Assembly (NCBI RefSeq): GCF_001949145.1 | Contig: NW_019091408.1 | Span: forward strand, 592,602 to 656,601 | Direction: 5' to 3' | From: Acanthaster planci | Taxonomy: Eukaryota; Echinodermata; Asteroidea; Valvatida; Acanthasteridae | Length of the DNA stretch: 64,000 nt | Shown here: one piece after another, positions 44,548 through 56,383 of the stretch | Layout of the letters: each line of letters begins with the position of its first letter | Position numbering within the stretch: position 1 is the stretch's first letter | Translations under genes and position numbers: made by a program | The notes under the pieces: model-generated | Told to the model about the DNA's origin: nothing | Seen by the model: the letters and a program-made list of their open reading frames with translations, nothing else | Database searches by the model: none

Positions 44548-45301
44548 CTCAGTCGTAATTGATAACACAGGGATTGAAAAAAAAATCTTTGAAAACTCAA
44601 TTCCGTCTGAGCCACTAAAAACTACAACAGTTTCTTTTATTTTTAAAAAAGCAAGACTTGCTGAAAATTTTCTAATAAGTCCTCAGTACAGCACCCCCCC
44701 GAAAGATCGCAAGCCAAAGCAAATGTTTTGAAACTACGCAACCACGAAAGCCACTTCAAAAATAACTACAACGCGCCCCTGTTTCGTACACAGGGGCGTC
44801 AAGATTTGTATTTCCAATTTCAGTGAACCATTTATAACTTCACAGAAAATGTACACGTACAACGTGTACTGCGTATCATACGTATCTTCAACACACGCAC
44901 AGTAAAATGAACCACGAATTCCCCTAGGCCCTGTATTCACACTTCCACGAAACTGGCTTTGTAGCAAAATAACCGGACTTCCCCGCCCACGACCTGTTCC
45001 GAGAATAGGCTCCGGCCAATTAAATCTCTTTCGGTGAAAATTCTACCTAATTAGAGAAGTATAGGTTTTACATCACAACTGTAGCGGAAAGTGTAGTACT
45101 CGTCACTACTGCTAGACTTTAGTAGTTCGTGTGAGATCAGTGCGAGTAGTGGGCGGAGAAAAATTTCTTTTTTTAAAGAAAACTTTCCGCAAGTCTTGCT
45201 TTTTTAAAAATAAAAGAAACTGTTGTAGTTTTTAGTGGCTCAGAGGGAATTTAGTTTTCAAAGATTTTTTTTCAATCCCTGTGTTATCAATTACGACTGA
45301 G
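44548..45301. mobile_element. 754-bp element with ~120-bp inverted repeats and TAA flanks
   Basis: The ends ctcagtcgtaattgataaca and tgttatcaattacgactgag are inverted repeats. The arms stay nearly identical for about 120 bp, to aagcaagacttgc / gcaagtcttgctt. TAA flanks both sides (44545-44547 and 45302-45304), as expected for PIF/Harbinger-like insertions. There is no transposase ORF. High arm identity suggests a fairly recent origin. Confidence 0.7.
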
Positions 45302-47799
45302 TAATGAGTAATGAGGTATGAAGTTCTGGCCAAAAGTTAACGAAGCTGCACAGAATTACAGTAATTTGTAAGTTAAGAGCGAGGTGTGTATTGCAAATGC
45401 ATCCAGATGGTAATCAGTCAGCCGACCCAACTATATGTACGCACCGTTATCAACAAACGAGGCTTTCACAGAACCCCTTTTGAGAAGTTTGCCGACATAT
45501 GTTACTATGTATCACTTGATCGAAAACGCGTCGAAGTGAGCTTTTGTCCTTAAACAAAATACACTTCAGGGCTACACATTTTGGCAGTAAAAATAATAAC
45601 CTTTCAAATTTGATCTTTTTCAACAGGAACGGTCTTGAAGAGAGAGAGAGGAAAAAAAACCCTCTGGGATGCGAACCAAGAACGTCACCAACGATACCAA
45701 TCGATACCAACGATACCAACAATTGGCAATATGATCAGGATCACCAATTGGTTTGCCTTCATGGATAATTAGCAGTTCACTGCATTGGACAACCCAAGAA
45801 ATCCAGCCAAGTTACCAGCAATGCAGTTGTGTGTTTTGCTGGCGTGCGTCGACTTTCATGATGCAAAAATCATGTTATGCTGCAGATAAACCAAACAAAA
45901 TTTAGCTGAACACAGTCATAAGCGATGTTGTTGTGCCAAAACTACCACGGACAAATATTCATTGCTTCCCAAATTCTGTGTTTTATGTCCATCGTTTAGT
46001 ACGGGAAAGGACATCACTTGACACCCTGTGCACAAATTCTGTGAAACTGGTCGAAAAAATGTTTTCAAGGTAAATGGTTCAATTTTTGCTCAGCTAACCT
46101 AGGACATACTGTTACTTTCTAACGGCTGACGTTACTGGAGGGAAAATAAGTGATGTCCATATGGAATTCTCCCCATTGTATGCCGTCATGCTTCACGTAC
46201 AGCGACACTAGCATACGGTGTAATGATGCATTTGCTGTGCGATGATGCATGGAAAACCAATAGACCTTTACACCACAGCGCTCATCTGCATAATTGTTTA
46301 CCTATACATGTCAAACCCTCACCCATACCCAATCAAAAGCTCTACGGTTTTCAGACACTTCAACATGTCAATGTGGAGCAACAGGTCGGGGCTGTTTCAT
46401 TCAGTCGACTTAAGCCAGGAGCACACACCTGTCGGAAAATCGTAACGACTGGTAAGTAGGACATTTCCTTTGTCTTATTCGTGGTGACTGCTTGAACTGG
46501 ACATCTTCCCATAGGAACACCAGTGAAACACTCCACTAGAGAAAGGCACAATTTCCTCTTTTTTTCCCAGCTTTTTAGATGTTAAATCCTCTAGCCAAAC
46601 AATTACTTGTAATCCTTGAACACGTAAAAAATTGAATTACCGTTACTACTTCGCACACTGAAGTGTAAGGTGGCATGCAATACGTGCTGTGCTGTGAGAA
46701 TTGTTCTCTCGCCGCCATTTCAAAGCAAATAAGCCGTGATCCGTACCTTATTTCGTCGCCTGCAAAATGACGTATTTTGAGTACAAAATGCATACTAATA
46801 ATTGTATCTACCTATCGTGAGAAGGAAGTTGGGATTTTCAGTCTATCTGGGAATGAGGGAAATCCAATTTTTTTTTGTTAAAGGTGGTTTTGGAAATTGG
46901 CCATAAGCACAAATTTGACGGCCCAACACATGCGTGAATATGTGTAGTTTACCATTTGAATTTAGTCCGGGAGGAACCCGTTTGTAGCCTTGAAGGAACA
47001 CCAAACGGACTTAATTTGCTCCGCCAGACAAAAGGCAATCTCTGGTACAAAACCCTTGCCTTCCAAGAAGAAGAAACAAATACACTATTTAAGATTTAAC
47101 TATTATAAAAGTACACCAGACTTGGTTGAATTGTCTTTTTCATTGGGTGATTCAAACTTTTCAAAATTAAACAGCGTCCATATAACAAACTCTTTACAAG
47201 CGTCATTTATTCCAATTTAAAACCCGTTTTGGATGTTGTAAATGCATTTCCCTTAATTTAATTGAAAAGAAAATCATTTTAACTGTTGTAACAGAAACAA
47301 GTGGGCTCAAGGTTAATAATAAGAACATGCCTTGAGCGAAATTATTTCGTGGCAAAGTGCAGGGATCACCATTCAACCACCATGACGAACTACGTGAACC
47401 TCGAAATTCATGCACCTTACATTCATATGCACACGCCGGGTCATCATATAATGGTTTGAATCAATTTTCTTTTTGACATCTTTTCATGAATCCCGATATT
47501 TGCAAATTAATTAATGAAAAAGTGGTCGAATGTCTCCTGGCATGAGCGCAGTGAGTTGCATACGCCTGTTTGTTTGTCGGAAAGCTTGCAGCTTGTTATA
47601 TATCGGCAGCTATATTTGATGTCCTAATTCAGTAATATCGTAAAATTTCAATATTAACATTTCAATATTAGCATTTCACATATCATGAAATCATTTTGAA
47701 GAGATGAAAGGAGGCACAAACAATAAATGTTTATAGGAATTAACGGTGAGAATGATTTCATGACGTGATAGATGAAATGCTCTATTCAACGAGGCGAAA
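45302..47799. other. Intergenic stretch without recognised genes
   Basis: This is AT-rich DNA with short unsupported frames only. A minus-strand B-box-like ggttcgcatccc lies near 45670, next to a short gataccaac repeat (45690-45720), possibly a SINE remnant. Confidence 0.4.
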
Positions 47800-48305
47800 A
47801 TCTGTCACCGAATATGGCGTGCAAAGTTAACATTTAATACGCGTATACAGATATCTCTATTCCTGATAGAGATATCTCTTTTCTTAATAGAGATATCACT
47901 ATCGTACGTCCTGTTTTAATTAGAGATATGCCTATTATGTTTCTGGTCCTGGACACTGTATCAACGGAAGGGTCATTGTAACGTCACGCACAAAGTTTCA
48001 CAGAGCTTCAAGAAAGTAGATTTTTAAACGGAAAACGCCGAAGTCGACGGAAGCGGTAACTTAATAGAGAGATCTATATTTCGCAATAGAAATATTTCTA
48101 TTTTGCAATAGAGATATCTCTATAACCAATAGATATATCTCTATTATGAATAGATGCATCTCTATTATCAATAGATATATCTCTGTTATTAATAGAGATA
48201 TCTCTTTATAACAGTTAATTATATATTTGCACGTCTTGGTACAGAGATATCTGTATATGTGGATTAAAAGTTACCTTTGCACGCCATAACCGAGTGAAAT
48301 GTTTC
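47800..48305. mobile_element. Inverted-repeat element filled with palindromic iterons
   Basis: The outer arms are inverted copies of about 60 bp: left tatggcgtgcaaagttaaca (47812 on), right ttacctttgcacgccata (near 48270-48287). The interior has about a dozen copies of the palindrome aatagagatatctctatt, mostly 22-25 bp apart (47848-47945 and 48063-48250). They are split by a ~115-bp unique core. There is no ORF. Confidence 0.6.
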
Positions 48306-48306
48306 T

Positions 48307-48520
48307 TACCATTCTACGAATGTGAAACATATATACCTGCATATATCCCTTCTTTTAGTTAAACAAATAGGTCCCACTCACGTATACGTGTCCCAAACAG
48401 ACTGAAATTATACTTACCATAGTACGAATGTGAAACATTCATACCTGCATAAATCCTCTTCTGTTCATTGAACGAATATGTCCCGCTCACGTTTTAGTGT
48501 CCTAAACAGATTCGTGTCAT
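48307..48520. repeat. 108-bp tandem duplication
   Basis: Two adjacent copies begin taccattctacgaatgtgaa (48307) and taccatagtacgaatgtgaa (48415). They share atacctgcata, tcccactcacg/tcccgctcacg and cctaaacaga-type sequence. The first abuts the right end of the iteron element. Confidence 0.7.
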
Positions 48521-49489
48521 CAGGAGCATCGTGCAATGTTAGACTGGCTTCGTCTTTACATTATTTTTCCTTTTCTTACCGGGAATGAGGTAAGCTTATA
48601 TGAAATGGGGGCGGAAACCAGCAGGGTATCCAGCTTTTGACGTGGAGGAGGCAAGTTGAAAAGCAAATGTGACTTTGGGATCATTAAACGTGATGTTGGG
48701 GAGAAAGAAAATCAAAAGCCTTACTCGCAGTCCCAACATCCTCGCTTTTATTTCATTGTGTTGTTGGTGCTTGTATCTGATAAATATAAGTATAAATATA
48801 AATTTCATATATAAATATATATATAGATATAAAACTAACCCTTAAAAATTTCGAAACAAACAAGGGATTAAACCCACAGTATCGTAATCTTATTGACACA
48901 AGAAAAGCAAACGGACAAGTCAAAATGGGCAGTCCTTTTTCCAACCGAGAGCGTCCTAACTCGGGTTTGCTAAGCATGAAGTACCAACATGTCTCTCTAT
49001 ATTCTGCCGTCTTGTGATCGGTTTATTTGCCATCCATCGCTACCAGGAGAAATCCACTGCAGATAGATTTCTGAAATTCGAAACATATCGTAAAACTTTT
49101 CATTTACCAGAAAAACCTGGGTTGAGCAGCCTGAACTCTACCAGAATTTTGAGCACCTCTTGCAGTCTCTCTCGGAGGATTGTGTTATCGGCTAAGTGCT
49201 AAAACCGTGGCCGAAGCAATTACTATCATTTGACCGAATGGCGTATGGGTTTGCCTCTAGTTTCCTTAACACACACACACTTTTTGAAAGTTACAAACTT
49301 GACGTCCAGTTATGAGACCGCATTTTCATGTTTTAATGTCGAAGTTCGTGCAGATGACAATTACTGACATGCCGACGTAGCTGACGCACCCCAAATCTTG
49401 CGTTCCCAAAAAGGTCAATGAAATTAATCCAATGCATCACAAATTCCGGCGTTTTTGAATACTCATCGCGAATCCTGACATCACTGATC

Positions 49490-50271
49490 ATGGCTGAGTT
49501 AATGGAATCAACAAAAACTACTCGAACCCGGAGGAATCGATCATCAAAAACAGAGCCTTCCCTGTCACTGTCGAGTGGCGAAAGACTAGATGGTCGTCAT
49601 GCATGTATGTGCAAGAAAGACATTTCTGCCATCAATTCTAAACTGGACAAGATCCTGGAATCACTGGAAAGCATGGGGTCCAGATTAACCAGACTGGAAA
49701 TTAACCTGCAAAAAAACTACTAACAAGGTAACTGAACATGACAGCGATAGATGATCTGTAATCAGCAGTTTCTTTCCTTGAAAATCAGTACAAGAAGGCT
49801 ACGGCACATATCAACAACCTTACCGATGACAATCACCGACACATATGTCAGCTCAAAAATCAAATCGACGATCTACGGAACAGAAGCCGCAGAAATAACG
49901 TCGTGATACATGGTATCCCTGAGGGATCGGAGGGCGACCAGTCATGTGAAGCCTTTCTTGCCGATTTCTTCTCGACTCACATGAAACTGGAAGACAGCCG
50001 TGGCATAGAGATCGAGCGGGCCCATCGTAACCCGGGACGCCAATCGCCATCGCAACAAGGAAAGGATCTCAGGAAAGCAAGGCCACGTCCCATCTACTGT
50101 AAATTACTACGCTTCACCGATCGTCAACATATCTTGAAACAGGCTTCAGCGGCTCTCCGCAACAATCTAGGATCACATATTCTCATTTCCGACGACGTAA
50201 CTCGTAACATCAGGAATGCCCGCAAGCTGCTGAGGGAAAATCACCTCACCTCAATCAGGGACACGTCGTGA
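49490..50271 (+). pseudogene. LINE ORF1-like protein (L1 ORF1/transposase_22 type), broken
   Basis: ATG at 49490 opens MAELMESTKTTRTRRNRSSK and reaches a heptad-like segment (INSKLDKILESLESMGSRL) before a stop at 49723. After a stop and frame change the sequence resumes with a coiled-coil part (DDNHRHICQLKNQIDDLRNR) and an RRM-like part: RRNNVVIHGIPEGSEGDQSC, IEIERAHRNPGRQ, RPIYCKLLRFTDRQHILKQA and ILISDDVTRN. These are the usual L1 ORF1p signposts, a nucleic-acid-binding chaperone of the retrotransposon. It is not functional as read. Confidence 0.75.
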
Positions 50272-50639
50272 CGCTCATCCCCTGGTCAGTCCCGGCAGTC
50301 ATCACAAACAAGCTTCACAATAGTGCTTACAAGGTCTTCCGTCTTGGGTACGCAAGTTTGTCTTAAATGAATCTTTGTGAGTCAGCTAAATGTCAGCGTA
50401 ATATATTCAATTTATACGATACACTGTTAGTAACATTTGTCTTGTTTCTGTGTGTGTGCTGGAGTGAAGCTAGACCAATCTATGATAAACACTTGACGGC
50501 AGTAAATGAGAGTGATTATGATAGAGAAGTTACCTTTAATATCCATTTAGATATAGATCCGGACATGCGTCTAAATTTACCCACCATTACGTGTAAATAT
50601 TACGATCATGACCAGTTTTTGAATACGTATGCTTTAATA

Positions 50640-53215
50640 CAAACATTAAGCGCTTGCATATAAACGCTCGTAGTCTACCCAAAATATTTGCGATATCAGA
50701 CAATTGATTTCTATTTTAGACAACAATTTTCCTATTATTGGTATTTCTGAGACCTGGTTGAAGTCTCTTAACGATCCTCTTGTGAGTATTCCAGGTTACG
50801 TCATTGAAGGCTTTTGCCGACCAACAAGATGAGGTGGTGGAGTCGCACTCTATATCCAAGAAGATTACACCTTTGAGATTAGACACGATATTTGCATCAA
50901 CCTGGTAGAAATTGAATGATACATTATTGAGATTGAAAACTCAAATATGGGTAGCATTATTGTGGGAATAATCTACAGGCCCCCTGATATCCCCTCTGCC
51001 AATTTTGTAAATTTATTAATGTTTTAAGTAGAGTGGATAATAAGAACAAACGGTGTTACTTCATGGGTGATTTTAATATAGATTGGCTACATAATAGCAC
51101 AGATGACTCTGTGCAGTACTTTCTAAACACACTGTTTGCACATTCCTTCCATCCAATGATTGATAAACCTACGAGAGTCACAAATGTAAGTTATACCTTA
51201 ATAGACAACATTTTTACAAATGATTTGTCAAGCCATAGTGCAGGTATCCTTATGACTGAGTCTTCACCACAATAGACAAACGTACGACTACACACTCAAA
51301 AACTCAAAAAAGTGTTAAGCGTAATTTCAGTAAAAGAAAAATTCATCACTTTAATCAAGATCTTATTAAGTCGTATTAATAAGTCAAAATCACCTTGGAT
51401 AACGGAAGGAATCTATAACTCAATCAGGGAAAAAACATCTGTGTAAAAATATCCTCAGAACCCTAAAGTTCATAATAAATCTGCCTACATAAAGTTTAAA
51501 AACAAGTTAACATGTGTTCTAAGAATGGCAAAGAGAAATTACTGAGTTGAACAATTTGATAAAGAGAAACATAATGTTGAAGGTACATGCATGGGAGCTT
51601 ATTAATTCGTTGCTCAGTAAAACAAACGTTAAACAAAATCCGTCCTATTATACGCAAAGGGGTGCTAAAATTGATTCTGACATTGATATTACTAATGCTT
51701 TCAATGATTATGTCATTAACATTGGCAAGAAAATAGCAAGTGAACTATGTGCACATTCTTTATTTTTCGCTCCTGTTCCTGAAGCAGGTGTAGCACTTAT
51801 TATTTCAAAACTACCGAATGGAAAAGCCCCAGGTTACGATGGTTTAAAGGAAGCTGGTTATGCGCTATAGCAACTCCTCTGGCTATTCTTATTAACAAAT
51901 CATTTGCCACTGGGCGTTTTCCTGAAGGATTGAGAATTGGAATAATAGTACCCATTTTCAAAAATGGTGATAACTATGATGTAAGTAGCTAAAGACCCAT
52001 AACCATAATTCGTCTGTTTTTCCAAGGTATTTGAAAGAAATAGTACCGAATCGCTTGATGTACGTCATAAACCAGCATGGTCTATTATCAGAATCTCAGT
52101 TTGGGATTCGAGCAAATCATTATACAGAGTTGACAATTGTTAGTGTCTTAAACAAAATTATAAATGCGATTGAATACAGACAATTCTCTTCGGCGTATTC
52201 CGGGATCTGTCTAAGGCGTTTGATACAGTTGTAAATCATGATATTCTTATTCACAGATTGGAGCACTTGGCATACGAGGAATCGCCTCAGACTGGTTCAG
52301 GAGTTAGTTGTCAAATAGGATGCAGTTTGTTTCAAATAACTCCGCTACCTCCACACTTCGTACTATTACCTGTGGTGTTCCACAGGGCTCTGTATTGGGT
52401 CCCTTATTGTTTATTATATATGTAAACTATATTTGTAATTCTTCCGATAAAATTTCCTTGTCTTTTTGCTGAGGTTATATAACCATCATAATGTGAGTAT
52501 ACAGCCATTAGTAATCTGAATACAGAACTTGAAAAGGTGAATGAATGGCTTTTGTCAAATAAAATTTCAGTAAATTTACTCAAGACAAATTACAACTAAA
52601 CAAAATAACAAAATTAAATCTAAACAAAATAAGTATACACGAAATACGCTTCTCTGTTTACGTGGTAATGTTCTGAACCAGGTCAAAAGTACCAAATTCA
52701 TGGGTGGTTTATATTGATGAGAATCTCACTTGGACCAAACATATCGACGTCTTGTGTACAAAAATCTCAAAAAATATTGGCGTTATGAATAGATTAAAAT
52801 ATTTTTTTACCGGAGACTATACTCTTGACTTTGTATACTACCCTTATTCTTTCCTACTTAAATTATGCCATTCTTTCCTGGGGCAGTTCGACCGCTCAAT
52901 GCAACAAGCTGTTTATTTTGCAGAAGGAAGTTGTCCGAATAATATAAAAAAAAACAGGTTATCTAACGCAAACAGGACTGTTATTTTAGAAACATGGAAT
53001 ACTTAAAATAAACGACCTTTCAATTTGAACTTGGGTAAATTTATGTTTAAGTACAAAACTGGTCTTTTACCTCGCCATTTCAATGACTGTTTTATTACTC
53101 TTTTTTCAGTACATTCTCATGCAACTAGAAGTGCATCTAGGGGCAACTATTATGTTAATTACAATCGTACTTCTGTTTCCAGAAATAGCATTATTTCACG
53201 TTGTGTGTCCTAGCG
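50640..53215 (+). pseudogene. LINE ORF2 remnant: AP endonuclease and reverse transcriptase, broken
   Basis: Several frames carry pieces of one decayed protein in order. Endonuclease pieces are INARSLPKIF, VGIIYRPPD, CYFMGDFNIDW and MIDKPTRVTNVSYTLIDNIF. Reverse transcriptase pieces are SKLPNGKAPGYDGL, SESQFGIRANHYTELTIVSV, DLSKAFDTVVNHDIL and CGVPQGSVLGPLLFIIYVN (about 52369-52426). The usual FADD site is disrupted near 52465. The C-terminal piece STKFMG...YIDENLTWTKHID follows. At least five stops or frameshifts make it dead. The endonuclease and RT look like the Jockey/CR1 group rather than L1. Confidence 0.8.
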
Positions 53216-53710
53216 ACTCTAGCGCTAACCCCCTACATTTACAAAGACATTTAGCCCATTTAATGAAAATCAGATCATGTAATCTTGCTAACCTACTTCC
53301 ATTCATTAAAGGTCTTGTCTCCAGAGTTAGCAAATCTGTCTTTAACTGTTGTCTATTCTACCAGTATTATGTCGTATGTCTCATGTCTTCTGTCTCATGT
53401 TTCTTGTCCAGTCTAAACCATTGTTCGTGTAAATTGGGAAAGCCAAAAGCATAGTGCTTCTTTTTTCCCTACACGTTGGTAATAATTTAGACTATGTACA
53501 ATTATCAAACTCAATACACCAGTTCCCATTATTGTTGTAACGAAATTCACTATGCATGTATGATTTTGATGTACATGTACTTGGAATTTCATTTGCTATT
53601 TTCCGAACAAAAAAAATCTATGGAGTCGTCTGTGTTTACCACAACCTTTGTTTTACAACTCACAGGTCTTTTGTAAAAGTATATTTTATGAATAAATGAT
53701 ACATTGTAAA

Positions 53711-56383
53711 GATATTATGTACATCCTTTGTGTCCTATGGAGAAAAATCTCATATCCCTTTACTGGTTCCGTAGTATCCAATACTTTTGGACTGTGGATC
53801 GAGGCACTATCGTAACTGGTGAAAGGCTGCGCCATTTGGCTTCCGTCATATGGCGTCATCGTGAAACATGATGAAGGCCTATGCAGTATTTATCTTCGTC
53901 TGTGCTTTATCATATTTCATGGTAGATGAGAAATGGACATAACATTCTTGTGATCATTGTCTGGATGCAATTGAAATCAAGATAAATCATTTGGCATGAA
54001 TACCAAGAGATGCAGGGAGCCCAGACAAGCAACCTTGTCGAGTCTGAGACCCCTGAACAGCTAACATAAATAGACAAGGTACGTAACAAGAAACGACAAC
54101 CGGTTTGAAACAAAAAACGACTCTGTAGCAATATAAACATTTGAGCTCTGTTTGATCACGGAGGAACATAAAACTGAAACGCAAATAAATATGTACAGTA
54201 TAAATAATAAAACGACCGTGATCTTTATTCATACTACAATGAGCGAGGCATTTCGGGTCGGGATTAGGTTATTTTCTCCTATTGCATTTCATTATTTTGT
54301 TGTTGAATAGTTGGGCAACAGTCATTAGCTTTGTGGTATTTGCACACTTCCTAGCTCTTCCTATTTTTTATTTAATATTATTCTATTATTTTCATTTAAT
54401 TTTGGGTAATGACATGTACTAAGGATTCCTCAACTGAGCGCCCTAGGGTACTGTAAGCTGGCGAGCCTTGAAGAAACCTGTGGAAATAAGACGATGAGAA
54501 ACAGTTACAGTTGTAGAGGTAGGAGGAAAACCCCAGAAGAATATTCTGGGTAAAACCCACGGAATCATGTAGGATTATGGCCTATTTCAAGTAATGACTC
54601 TCTGACGTGTCTAGAATATGACCGGTGGGTTGTGTTATCAAAGGTGCGCAATCGTTGATATCAGTCTGCAAAATACCGAGGAAATTTGTATACTGCTTTA
54701 GAATTGTGATGCATCTAGGGAAAAGAGTGCTTTTTATCCACGCTAATATTTGCAGGTATCATCGACAAGAATATCATCACGTCAGCCAGTTTCTGAAGTT
54801 TTTGGAAACGGGAGTAATCCTTTTTGCAAGCCTTTTTTTGGCGCTTACCGGGTCTGAAGATCTCTCATAACAGGCAGTATCTTGTGTTTTGAGAACCAGA
54901 CTAATCAATGGACTGTTCACGTGTAAGAGCAGACCTTGAAGGATTACAAGGTAACCCCCAAGCCTTTTGATTTGCTCTAACGTTATAAAGTATCGAAGTG
55001 AATACGTCACGTGCACAGTGTAAAATCATTAGCGCGAAGATCAGTGCTTTCATTTAATTTATTTATTATTTTTCAGGTAGTAACAATAAACAACACAAGG
55101 AAACAAATACAAACCACACATTAAAAACAAAGACATGGACACTTAAAAGACTGATAACACCCCTGAACCAAATTACTGTCGAAGTGGCTCGACTCAATAC
55201 GCGTGCGTACTCTATTCGTTTGCACTGCACTTTTGGGTTTGTAGTGACGTCGCAATTCAGTAGGCTATTTTATTTGTCAACGAATACAAGATGTGCTGGT
55301 GCAGACAAAGCCGTAAATTTATGTTATCGGCCGTGTTAAATCAGTGCTGTTTTAAAACGGGTTTGTAACGAAAATCTATGTAATTCATTGACTTTTTTAC
55401 AGTTATTTTACAGAGAGAAATGGTAACACGTACCTTTTTGCTAGCTTTCCATTTAACTCTTTTTATTTTATTTTATTTCACTTAATTTTTCATTTCAGTT
55501 TTTATTTCACTAATTTATATTCGGAGACTATTTTTCAATCATGGCTTTTTTGGAATAGAACTTTCGGCACACACGTACGTGTACAGGTACATCCTGTCCA
55601 TTTACATTGCATCTACGTGCAGCGCACGTGGGAAATGGCTCCTTGATTTCACATACCAATGTACACGTAATCGTTTAAGATCGGCCAAGCACATATTTAT
55701 TCTCTTATTGATAAAATTGGTACCTGACATTTGAAAAAAAAAACAATTTGTACTGACGGTCAGCCGTTATTTGTACACCACTGGGTGGCAAAATCTATAA
55801 TTGTGCCTTGCATCAAATTATGATTGATTGATATTAATTTTGACATATGCCAACCGAACCGTTTCTGCCTTGCGTGTAAACGCAAAACATTGCTCGACAT
55901 ACCATTTTCCGTTAACGAGGTTACTGGGCATATGTGAAATGGGTCCTAAGACTTCATAGTTGTTAATTTCTTTATTTCTAATTTCGTTATGATCTACCCA
56001 CAGATAGTGTGAATCCTCTAGATTGCAACATCAGTGGTTCGTCAATCACAATGCAAACAAGCTATATCCTTTGAAACACGGCTGGTTCCTTTTCCTTCGA
56101 GAAAACAATCCCCAATGAATTGATCTGAAGCGTTAATTTGTCATATTTCTGTCTTCAAAGACGGTAACATCTGGACACGAGTAACACGTCGAATGCCTTG
56201 GAGTAAGGACGTTTGAAGGACATTTTACACGTAATCTATAAACATTGACAGAGAATACTAAATTAAACGAGGCTTGAAAACTTTCCTTTTAAGATTTTGG
56301 GCATAACGTAATTTGAAAAGGAACTTGCTACAGAAGCAATCAAACAAGTAAAGACCTTGGGAAAAGGGGAAACATACGTACAC
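53711..56383. other. Intergenic region upstream of the peptide receptor gene
   Basis: No coding sequence or repeat family is recognised. It should include the receptor promoter and 5' UTR, but no single TATA box or initiator can be defended. Confidence 0.4.

Larger units (their letters stand above)
49350..53710 (+). mobile_element. Decayed non-LTR retrotransposon
   Basis: The two broken ORFs above lie in the normal LINE order on the + strand. The end is set after ttatgaataaatgatacatt near 53700, where similarity to coding sequence is long past. The exact ends and target duplication are not visible. Confidence 0.65.

Noticed and set aside
56357-56383. Receptor start nine codons upstream at TTG 56357
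   Set aside because: TTG is not a usual animal start and ATG 56384 lies in frame just before a plausible short extracellular N-terminus.
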